DNA from: Pristionchus mayeri
Lineage: Eukaryota > Nematoda > Chromadorea > Rhabditida > Neodiplogasteridae
Length of the DNA: 64,000 nucleotides
NCBI GenBank assembly: GCA_036245805.1
Contig: BTRK01000005.1
Coordinates: 33,275,469-33,339,468, forward strand
Reading direction: 5' to 3'
The number at the start of each line of letters is the position of its first letter. Positions within the stretch are counted from its first letter, which is position 1. Below, one piece after another: positions 36,189 to 48,100 of the stretch. The notes beneath the pieces were generated by a model. The model did no database searches and had not been told where the DNA came from. It saw nothing but the letters and a program-made list of their open reading frames with translations. A program made the translations under genes and the position numbers.

Positions 36189-39100
36189 ATGGCGGGCGCA
36201 GGATGGGCGCCAGTGGCGAGCGCATCGCCGTGCGTGGCGCTACTAGCATCGCGCGGTGCCGATGATCTAGTCGCATCGAAGGTAGGCAGAAATGATAAAA
36301 AGAGCACTTCCTTGGGTTCAAACATACATTATCACCCTTAACTGAATACGTGAGCAATCTGAAGTCATTCCTCCACACTTTTCATTGCAAAGCCGGTCGA
36401 AATCCAAAGTGTGTTGTTGATTCTGAGCAAGATCGTAGCTAGTTCTGTAGTATAGTATTGTATCCTGATGTTTGACTATGTTTTTTTGTGATTTCTGACT
36501 ATATGTGATAATTAAACATGTTAAGGGATTCGTCTCGATAAGTCAGATGCTCGCTCCCTTCACTTCGACGACGGTCAACGTCCGAGTGAGATCACTTTAT
36601 CACCTTACCCTTATCCTTGATCAACTTAGTTCTGAGCACTTTTTTGATTTATTTGGGCTGTTTCTCGGATAGAGAAACGCAGCACATGCGCGAAAAGTAT
36701 AGACGATACAACGCATAAACGGAGCCAACGAATGAATCATTCGCTCCGGTTTCCCATTTTATTTGAACATCGAGTTGACTCAACGTTATTGTGATGAAAG
36801 CATACGCACGCAGCTGCTGATCACTTGGTACAATATTTGAACATTTTTTCCCATCCAAAAATTTTCTATGTCACTGATAAGCGCTTTCGAATTGCTCCGA
36901 AGTGCACAAGAAACAACAAATTCCCATGTTTGTTCATGCTGCCTCTTGGCCATTCGAGCATAGTTCTTCAGTTCTCTACTTGAACCTGAATCAATATGAC
37001 ACGATAACTGGTACGATATTGGTGCGGATACCAGAATCACCTCTACCGTACTCCCGGATACCTTATCCTATTTTATTCCTCTCAGGACCCGTCGACGGGG
37101 ATGGCGGTGAGCTCGAAGATCACGCTGGACGTGCGTGATCTGCGGAAGGACGGCTTCCTCCTCTCGCACACCGTACTGCCGCACGTACTGCACGAGGTGA
37201 GGGTTGTTTTTATGTTATTGTTGTTATTGTTGTTGTTGTTGTTTTTGTGTTGGACTTCGAAATATAATGCAACCTTGCTTATGAAGATATGACTATGGAG
37301 AGGATGAACAATTTTAGCAAATTCCTGCTTGAAATAGCTTGGGAAAGTATGGTTTCATGATCACCCTTAGTGCTTCAGGTGCACTCATTTTCAATATTCG
37401 GCGCGTACCTTGTGGAAAATACTCATTACCACTATTTTGCAAGAGCTGACATAGACTACGGAAATAAAAAAAAGATTGTGCATTTTGTAGTACAGATGGT
37501 TCACAGCAACTGATCTTTTCATTTTAGTCAATATAAGTACTCCGAGAATCATAAATTCACCGTCAAACATCGCCCTCTTGCCTGAAAATCATAATGACTG
37601 TTTTTATCCAAAAGGAACGGTCTCTCATTATCGTTCGGATTGTAGTTCAAAAATGACATCTCGCCGCATCACGAACGCATCATGCTCATTAAATATGATC
37701 TGACTTACCTCCTTTAACATACTATTTTGGTTAATTTATTTTGCACCAGCGATCCATCTCCGATCGTTCTCTATCGCAAGCTATCCATTTTCATATCGAA
37801 AAACTTGAAATGTCCTCTCACCAAGAATTTCATTGCCGCATTTCATTTTCAATAATGCACCTTGACTTGAAAGTTTTTCAAAAAATGGCAAATTACAAAT
37901 TGCAGGCCCTCCTCGCCCCTTCCTCCTCGGGCACTTGGTCGGTGGAGGGCAGTCTGAAGCAGTTCAACGACGCCCTCGTACAGTGGGCGGAGCCTGTTGA
38001 CCAGGTGAGGAGTGATCTTTGATCTTCTGACAGAGGGATACTGTACTGGATTGTTAGGATCGAAATATTTGTAATGAATGGACAGTGAAGGCGCATTAGT
38101 GCCCATGAAGTCGGTGACTAGGCATAGACCTCTTGAGTCGTGTATTGGGGTTTGTGACCTTGATGTTAAAATGTTGTACAAGCTACCACTCCGGAATTAT
38201 GGCACTCGCTTATCGTCCGTACTAATGAGTTTGATGCAGCTGCTTTTTTTCCCATCCAAATCCACATGGTATCGGGAATCTTTGTGCAATCCGATGAGAA
38301 CAGATTTTTGTGGTTTTCTATGTGCCCTAAGTATCACTAGACAAGGCAGCATGAGTGGATTACATGGAAGAGTCACTGCGCGAAACTCGCAGGTGGTATC
38401 TAAACTTCTCGTTTCGCAGGAGACGTTCCGTTCGTACCTCTCTTGCCTCTTCTTCGTCTCTACGAGAGACGAGAACGCACTGGCCAGTCTCAGCCAGCTC
38501 ATACAGATGCAGCACTCGCAGCAGGTCGATGATTTGAATATTATTTTTAAAATATTATTTGAAAATTAATATATTTTTTTTGATTCTTGATTATCTTGTT
38601 GAACTTCTGTTTCTCGGACGGGATGTGAACACTCGCTGGTGTCCTTAGTCAATGCGCGTTGGTTTCTCTTTCTAAAGAAATATCTAAAGTTTTAAGAAAG
38701 TGCCTTTTTGATTTGATAGTTATTTGTATTGAACATCCCACTTTCAGCACTCCTCTGACAGTCTCTCACTGGCTCCTTCCCACTGCGCACGCCCCCTCTG
38801 GACGACGCCCACCACACTCAAGCACTACGTCGTCGTGTACGAAGTGAACGACGAACAGAGGTACGGTGGGATTGACTGGGTTCTGGTTACTGTATTGTTG
38901 GGCGGATGGTACAGGATGTTTGGGCAGTTGTTGGTTACGGTATGTTCGGAGGTATGGACTGCGGTACAGTTGTGTGACATTCTCTAGAATTTTTAAGAGG
39001 ATAGTCAATTCGGTATCCGAGCCACAATAGGTTACGATAGTCGTACGCTTGTAAGTCCGATCAATCGATAATCTTTTCAGATCTCGGGAGATCTTCTCGC

Positions 39101-42100
39101 AGATGTGCTCGACGTACGGGATCGAGTCGTGCAGCCAATTGAGACTGGATGGAATGAAGAATGGAGGAGAAACGGGAGGAGAGGGGTGAGTGATGGGATT
39201 GATGATATGCGCACGTTGTTAAAATTTAGAACAATGAAAGTTCTCGTAAACCCTTTGCTGTAATCTTGACAATGCCTATTTTTTTCCAAATTTTATATCA
39301 TCTTATCGGTCCATCGAGTGAAGGAATATGGGGAGTGGGTGAAGTAGGAAACGAACGGGTTGTAGAAAATTGAAATATTGGCAAGAGTAGATGTCTCGGT
39401 TGGTAGGTTGAGGAGCAGTTAAGAGTAGAAAGGAATTCGGGGAATCACCCGGGACGTCATTGCTTTTTTGAAAGTGCCGAATTTTTAATTTTTTGGAAGA
39501 AATCGAGTACATGAAATAGTTAAATGAGTAGCGGGAGAGGTGTTATGTGGCTGAGATGAAGCGAGGAGTGAGCGGGTTCGACCTTTGTGCGAAATTTTAT
39601 CCGTAATTGTGAGAGGAAGAGTGTAAGGGTATCAAATTTAGTAGCAATAAACAAACTACGAGTTGAGGTGATGCGGGAATGTGTGATACCAATGACTCGG
39701 TGTCAATCCAGACAAAATGTAGTGTATTTTTAAGAGTAATGATTTGGATCGCACCATGGTGATCAGCCACATGCGACATATGCGTTGAAGTTGAAGCGGG
39801 AAGGTAGAGGGCGATTTTGTGTTGTGGAGTTGAAAGGATTTGGGGTTGTGCATGAAGAATCTATCGTATAAAAATATTTAGGGCTGGGAACGATGCTATT
39901 TTTTCATGACAACGGACACCTTTACGCCCTCTACTACTTTATATAACTTAATCCAGACAATCAGTAATCATTGCTCAACAATGTTCTTTTCATACCTTCT
40001 CCTTCTTCAGGGGCTCGCCTGATCCGTGGTCGTCCCGACTGCCCGCCTACCGTATCCTCGAGGCGGGACTGGAGCGCGCGCGACTCTCGCTGGCAGAGAA
40101 GTCTGCAGCTGCTTCTGCGGCGCCGCCGGTGAGTCGAAATGTGATTGAGATATTTGAGATTTTGCAACATACTGATTTCATTCTTGCTATGATCACTTCG
40201 AGAAACTGGATATATTTCTATGCGGAATTTATGGGTCTTAATCGCTTCGAGTCTCTTTCTTTTGCACTAGGTGAAATGAGTGTAACGAATGAAGAGAGGG
40301 ACTACAGTTGAAGGGTCGACTTTACATCATTGTGATTTGTTTGTAACTTTTTCTTACATCCACACGATGGACACTAATGAAAACGGGGGTTTGAATCTTT
40401 CTATATCCTCTAAGTGAAACAGTAGTGTGGGTCGCGCAAAATGACACGTAACAAAATAAGTAATTCTGAAGTACTTTATTTCAAGTACACGAAGAAGGCT
40501 ACGAGCGAAGTCTAGCCTCTCCTCTTGTCTTATCTACATCGTGCAACTCAAACCCTCCTCTCTTTCAGGTGTCTCCGTCCACCCCTGGCATGGGCATTAC
40601 CACCATCTCCTCCTCCTACTCCATCTCCTCTGCAGCCTCTGCCTCGCCCTCCACCGTGTTGCCACCGCAGCAGCTGCAGTATGCTGCAGTCGCAGCCGCT
40701 GCTGCAGGGTCAGAAGGTGGGCAGAGGGGTTGGCTTTGAGTGGATTTTTTAAAACTTGCCATAAGGACTCCATTGGCGGTGAGGAGACATTCATGACTAA
40801 TAGTGCATGAGAAACGAGATAAGCGCAGGTCCGCTGGATCCGCTCTCTCCACTCGCAGGAGGACCACCCATGTCGCCCGAGAGTGAGCATTTATACTTTA
40901 TTAATATTAATAATATTAAGGATAGTAGCAATAATACTGGTTTAGTTGTAACTTTTACTAGAGAATGAGTTGTTTTCCCCACTAGGAATCTACTGATTTT
41001 TAGTTTGATTGCTAGATGTGCGCTAATGGACAATGCCTGCAAGGATAAACTGGTGACAAATACTGCAACAATAAATACATGAATTTCTCGCAGGTCGCGC
41101 GACTGGCGCGGACAGCCGGCGCGTGAGTACGCAAGCGGACAAGGACGCGTGTACGCGGCTGATCGAGGAGTACTCCCGCAATTGCCTGGTACGGTAGGGC
41201 TACGGTAGGAGGAGAGATAGAACAGCAAACATGACGGGACATTTATTTATTGCTTAAAGAGCTCGCTGGATCAAAACAAGCCATCGGTATAGGCTAACTG
41301 TTCATGCTGAAACGGCGATATTGCCGGAGCATTTATGAATATCGGATACACGAGGAAATTTATAAGCCGTTCTCTGAATAGATTCAACACATGTGAAAGT
41401 TCCACTCTATCGATCAGATTACAATAATCTTCCCTTTGTCAGGTGCCGCACGCGGAGCGCGTGATGCGGACGCTGAACGAAGCGGTGGCCGGGAGACGCG
41501 GCATCTCGCGCTCACTCGCGTCAGGTTAGCAGCGCTTCCGTACTCCTGATTACAGTAATCCTACTGTATGCTCATAGCAGACCAAGCATAACTGTGATAT
41601 ATTTATACCGTATCCTATCTTCACTGACTATCTTGCGTAGTACTCGAGATGTACCGTATATGTATTGCGAGAAAGGAGCAAGGAAGATGTATGCAATATT
41701 TCCTCTCTCGCAGGCATGAAGAAGTGGTTCGGAGGCGGGGGAGGATCGAGTGGCGGAGGAGGCAGTGGGGGAAGTGGAGGAGGAGAGAAGAACGGAACGG
41801 GAGCAGCCAATGTCACGTGAGGGGTTTATTAATTCTCGAGACAGTTAGATCACTAGCGACTTCTCATCCCTGCAAAGATGAGTGGCAGAATAAATGTATA
41901 TTTTTCGTACTCAAATGTGGGTATATTTTGTGTCTTCAACATCGTCATCTCACTGAAATGAATGGTCTTCTCGGAGATTAGTATATAGGATTAAACGAGG
42001 AATGCACAAGTCATATTTGAACGCTAAAATTTTATAAAATACGATCTATACTGATTGACATTGAAGATCATTATTTCAGTTACTCTTCCGAGTCTCCTCA

Positions 42101-45100
42101 GATGCAGATGCGACGATTGGCTGATCTCGCCTTCCTCTTTGGTGAGTGAGAAGATCAAAGATCACCTTTCGCAGGTCTGGCCAATTCTGAATTTAACTCG
42201 GTAACTCGGTCCATCATGGGCGACCTTGTGATCTGATGTTACATCTCTAGCTGATAAATGGGAAATCAATGCTGTTTACAATGGATAGAGCTTGTCGTTC
42301 TCAAATTTAAAAATATTGCTGTCCACGCAACAATAATTATATAATTAATACCCTTAGGTCTGAACGCCTTCTCGCACTCGCAGTACCAGGCGGTGAAGAA
42401 GGAGTTCGCTGCGGACAACGCATGGCTGCACCACGCACTCGCATTGGTCAGTTAAAATCATTGTTGTTTTTTTACCATCAAACTAGAGCCAGAACAACCA
42501 GTCTTCCACTATCATTGGGTGAAAGAAATAAGAAGGGACTGATCGATCAGAATTTGATCCATATTTGTGTTTATCTGATGCTGCTCTTCCATCGAATTTC
42601 ACTGCATTTGTTTGCATCAAATGAAGTCGTAGGGATTAGGAAACACAAATGTGAGATGCGGTAAATAGCTGATTCTTCATGATTTTTTTCGAACGATACA
42701 GAAGACGCGGAATTATTCTGAAATCTGTCCTTCGGAGTTTTTGGTGATAGCGAAACACGAATGGTGCTGCAACGCACAAATTTTCGAATGGCATAGCCAT
42801 CGATAATTACGAAGCTATTCTTGATACAAGATTTTATCCATGAATACTGAAGTCTAAAATGTGTCCTATTGTCTTTGGGCTCACATTTTCTTTTTTTTGT
42901 TGTTCAATCTCTTCATTTCAGGAGATGTCGGCGTACTCGCTGCACGTGGCGCACCCACAGCTGACGGCGGCGCAGTTCCGCTGCGACTACGTCGAGAACG
43001 CCCTCAGCGGACTGCTCAGCAATGGCGCGTGAGTGGAATTTGCGCATTGGAAGGTCGAATAGAGGGAGGCAATGAGACGGTCTTATTGGAGTTCTTAGGA
43101 GAGTGAGAAAACATGCAGAAATCAATAAAATTCTTCGAGACAACAGTTGAAACATTTTTTTATAAGTTCAACATTGTTGTGTAATTTTTTGAATTGCAAC
43201 ACCTATCCATATTGAGGGTCGTTCAAGAAAGAAATATTGTGGTGAGAGTGAAACTCGAACTTTGCGGCCCTCAATGTTCGTGTTCAGCTTGTCTAGTTAA
43301 ACTCGAGTTGCGAGATTCGGGCTGTAAATCCTGCTAAAATGCAGTTGCGCATATTGGCGTCGCTAGTTCGTTCTCGATTAGGAAAAAAAAAAAAAATTTT
43401 TTTTTCGCAACAGTGGCCTAGCTAGCCTATTCGATTTGTAATTAATTAATTATTCCATTAATGATCTCGAATGCCCATGATTATCGCGTACCATCGTGAA
43501 TTCAACTGTGTTCGTTGCAGTCGATGGCCGTCTCTGCTGCGTGCCGGCCTGGCTGCAGCCCGCATCCACACGCACCTCGAGCAGCATACGCAGGCTGCAG
43601 CCTCCCTCGTACGACTCACCTCCATCGTGAGTGGGGGAAGAGGGGGGGGGGAGGTGGAGGGAAAGGAGAATGCGGAACTCATGATATGAGCACGAACGTA
43701 GTATGTAATAGGGAGTGAGGGTGTGAGTCCTACTTGGGTGGGTCAGGAGATGGGAGTGGGGCAACTGACATGAAAAATTGGGACTTTATGGGAGATAGTA
43801 GTGAAGGAGGGTTGAGTTTCACTTATGATAAGGAACACGTAAAGTGTTTTGTAAAATGTGGAGTGAAGATGGAAGGAGTGATGCAGGATGAGGTTCCGGA
43901 TGACATAAAATGTTGTTGACTCTATTGGCGCAGGAGAATATTGTGGTAACACCTGAAGTCCTTGCTATAGGCAATTGACGAAACGGGAAGTCTACGACTA
44001 TGATTGATTACAATATTTTGCCAACATGAACTATCTATTGGAATTGATTATGGTGTCCTTTGTATACTGACTTCTAGAAACAAGAATTTGTTAGGCATCA
44101 AGGTGGTTCGGGTGAGAAGGAAAAATCTATGCGGGGAATGCTGTTGGAACGGCGCCTACTGGTTCATGGCGATACGATCGCCCAGATCGCATTGTTTACC
44201 GTACGCTGACTGTTAGATTCAAGTTTCTGCTCATCGACTTGATGTTGATTTAGCTAAATAATTGTTCACAGACGCCTTCTAAAAAATAACATTTCTGATT
44301 GCAGGAGAACGACAACGCGGTGGGCGTCGTGCTGTGGTGCGCCGCCGGCTCGTTCGCACGCACCAAGATGCACAGGAAGGTCGGTTGTTGTTGCTTTAAA
44401 AAAATATTATTGTTACTATTAAATTACTCTCACTAGAATTACTAAAGTCTTGCAGTTCATAAAGAAAAATTTTTGAAACAAAATCCTAGGTTTTTGGTGT
44501 TTCGACAGTTTAAATAAATATTTTTAAAAAATGCTTTCAGGCGGCCTTCTACCGTTTCCTGGCTGCGCATCGCTGGTCGAAGGGCGGGCAGCCGCAGCTG
44601 CAGCTGGCCGCCTGTGCTGCAGCCTTCCCCGAGTACGTCGGCAAGCAGTGGAGCCTGGCCGAGGTATCCCTTAGTTTCGGCTTTTTTTAGCTTGAGTAGC
44701 CTCTTGAGTAGCTATTGTGATTGTGGCGCGTCGCGTTAATGGGTTTACAGGAAGATTCTTTGGTGAAGCTATGATTTAGAGTGGGAAGTCGCTTATGGAA
44801 TTCAGGGTTCTTTGGAAGCAACTCGCGTTGGAATGGAAGATAATCTTTTATCTATACATATATTATTGTTGAGCGTGAATAATTTAAGGCATACATATGG
44901 GCACACATTTGTACACGTGCAGTCTGCGACTCATTGCATATGCTGGCGTTTGGCCGATGGCATCTCGCAATCACTGTACTCGTAATGATTGGCACTGCGC
45001 TTGCGCGATTCTTCTACTGGCATCTCCATTGCTGATTCTGCTTCCGGCGATTCTGCCAGTTCCTGAAATTATTGCATTCGTTATTCTCTTATGAGGCCAC

Positions 45101-48100
45101 GCTATTTTGACAATCGCGCTTCAGTTCAGTTTCCTAGGCGTTGTTCAGTTTCATCCTGGCGTTGTATTTTCATGCAAGACTACTTTCGCAATGATTGTAG
45201 TCTTGCATGAAAATGTGGACTGCCAATCACTAAACTCTACGAGCGATGCCTTTCTTATGTCTTATCCTCTTTTTCCAATGTCTTCACCTCAAACATTCGT
45301 ACGAATCCGGTCTTCTTGCTCATTGTTTCTCCAATCAGCTGGAGCATTTCGAAAGCACGTGTTGGCTCAATCTCCTCTTGCTCGTCGGAGGACGGCGGAG
45401 TAGTGCTGACAGTGGATGATCTCGAATCAAACCGGAGCGCGCCACCGCGACTGCGTGCTGTCCTTGCGGTCTGTCGCCGAGCATCCGCGCCCTGCGCGGC
45501 TGCGCTAGCTTGCGCGCGTGCATCACGCGTCGCGGCCGAGCTAGCGCGTCCCAATCCACTTCCGCCCCGAGCGTATCGGTATTTCTGCGCGGATGTGAGA
45601 TGTGCGGTCATTCGAATGGGAATTTCCGATTCGAAATCGTGCTCCTGAAGGGAACAGTTTGCATAGATGTTCGGGAGGGGATATAGAACTGAATAAGATA
45701 CCCCATCAGTGTTGTCGGTAATGTCATCGTTCGATTCTTCTTCGTCTGAGTTCCCGTCGGCCATTGAATCCATGATTCAGGCCCTGATGTACCCTGGAGA
45801 GAATTTATGGTGAAATAAATATGGTGGTTAAGCATGAAGGGAGCGAGCGCGAAACATGCAATTTAACATCGTTTTAATTGTAACAGTGAATGGCTCATTC
45901 TTGTGTTTCAATGGAAAAGACGTGTTGTGCATGTGTCAGTTTGACGTTTTCATTTACAGTAGTGCAGGAAAATTCGCACAATAGGCAACCCCGATGGGTC
46001 ACAAATAATATTTGGTCTATAAACTATTTATTTTTATAATTTATTAGGTTGGTGCAAAAGTTTCGACTATTTATTTTTTCGTTATTTCTGCTGGCATATT
46101 TCGATTGTCTGTACTTTCTCTATAGTTTTAGTGAACTCACTAATAGTGGACTTACGTAATATAATTGTGTTTGATCTAGTGTTTCCTGAGCAGGCGAAAA
46201 TAATTTTATAAGGGAAAATGCCGGAAATTCGCGTTTTTCAGTGTTTTTGATCGAGCTCTACCTTTCGAATATTTGTGACCTACCGAATTTGCCCAATATG
46301 TCAGTAGTAGAGCAAGAGTTGCTTGTTTAGTTAAGCATGAAAAAGCCGATCTTCATTGCGAGTGAGTAGAAAGACACAACATAAAATGCTGATTTCGACG
46401 TCCCAATTGGCTGAATCGCGGTTTTGAAATGCCCTGTTCGCTCAGTGATGAATGAATTAAATTGCAAATGTACCTGTATACTAAGGTAGGTAGGTAGAAT
46501 ATAATCAACCCCAATTGGGCTCTCTGACGCGATCTATACGAATACAGTGCTAGCAAACACAAAGTAGGAAATTTCCAATTCGGATTTTCTGGCACTTTGC
46601 TCCAATTTGTAAGCGGGCATTTCGTGTTTATGAATTTGTACAGAGTGTGGCAATATGCCCATGAATTGGGCTTTTTAATAGCCCTTCACTTTTGCCGTTC
46701 TCACATTTCTCCTTGGAGTTATGAGCAATTAAAAAGTATGGCGAGATACGGACAATGCAGACTTTAGCTGTGAATATTGCAATCGTTACCGATCGAATTG
46801 GCCCGGCTTAGTGTTATTTGAAAAGTATTCGCAAGTCCTCATTAACTGAGAAAACTATTAGTCGATTGGCAAAAATAAATCAACGGGGGAGGTCAAAATG
46901 CCCAAACATGAAAATAGTCAGAAACTTTTGCACCAACCTAATATTTGTCATTTTATTTACAATAATATTTATATTAAGACGCGTACACATATCGGAATCG
47001 GGGAAAGTGACCGGGAAATATGGGAATATAGGTAGTAAGGTGACCAGAGAGCAAGGGAATATCTTGCAATGAGGAGCTAATCACGGTGCGGGCTCGTTCG
47101 TCGACGTGGATTCTGATTCATCATTGACGCCGTCGTCGTGCCTGCGCTTGGGCGGCGGCTGATGCTGCTTATCCGACTCCTCCTCCTTCGCCTCGTCCTC
47201 GAAGATCTTGACGAACGTCGAGGGCTTGCGACAGAAGGGACACTTGAGGTGGCAAGACGAGCCTTTCGCCTAAATTAATATTTTCTTCAGAAATTATGCA
47301 CCAATAATCAAATTAATGTTTAACCGATTTCTTCCTTGTACCTCCTCGGCGCAGGGCGAGCAGATGATGTGCCCGCAGGCGACGAGCACAGCACGACGCA
47401 GCGGGTTGGGGTTGGTGCAGATGAAGCAGGCGCGAGAGTAGCGACGAGCGAGGTTGTCTCTGTAAACAGCAGATCACACCGTTTTTGGGAACTATTGACT
47501 ATTTTGATAGTCGCTTGTGAATGTGCTAGGACTCAAATATATGGAGGAAATTGTGGACTCACGTCTCCTCGTTGGCGTCCCGCTCCGCTTTGAGGCGAGC
47601 GGCGCGAACCTCGGGAGCCTCGGGCGGCCCAACGGGCTGCTGCGCGCGCATCATGTAGATGCCGTGATCATGAGCGGGAGCCGCGACCATTTGCACGTGG
47701 TGGGCGTGAGCGACGGCGTGCGCGGCGCGGGCGGCAGCTGCGTGAGCTGCTTGTGCTGCCTGCGCCGCGTGCGCATCCACGTGAGCAACTTGAGGTCCAC
47801 CTCCTATGCGGACAACACCGTGGACTGGCGCCCCCGCTCTAACTTGATAGAACCGCATGTTCTGTGGATTAGCAGGTCTCGGGGGTGCTACGTTCATTGG
47901 CTGAGGCCCCTCCCCTCCGGCCCACATCTGATGCACCTCCGGCTGTTGATTCTGAATCTGAATAAAAACAAATTGTTGAAAATTGTAGTTGAAGTTCAAT
48001 GCTTTCACAATCCAACGATCATCCAACTAACCTGTTGCATCTGCGGTTGCATTTGCATCTGACGATTCATTGCTGCAGCAATGACAGCAGCCTGCTGAGC

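Noticed and set aside
38078..38569. 163-codon plus-strand frame
   Set aside because: It is intron sequence read through into TRAPPC8 exon 5 (38420-38524) and beyond its donor.
46194..46330. Transposase remnant in the mariner relic
   Set aside because: No frame shows the mariner catalytic signature; only the ends and TA duplication support the call.
47517..48062. 181-codon plus-strand frame
   Set aside because: Antisense shadow of the Ala/His-rich exon of RING gene 5; the minus-strand frame carries the family motifs.
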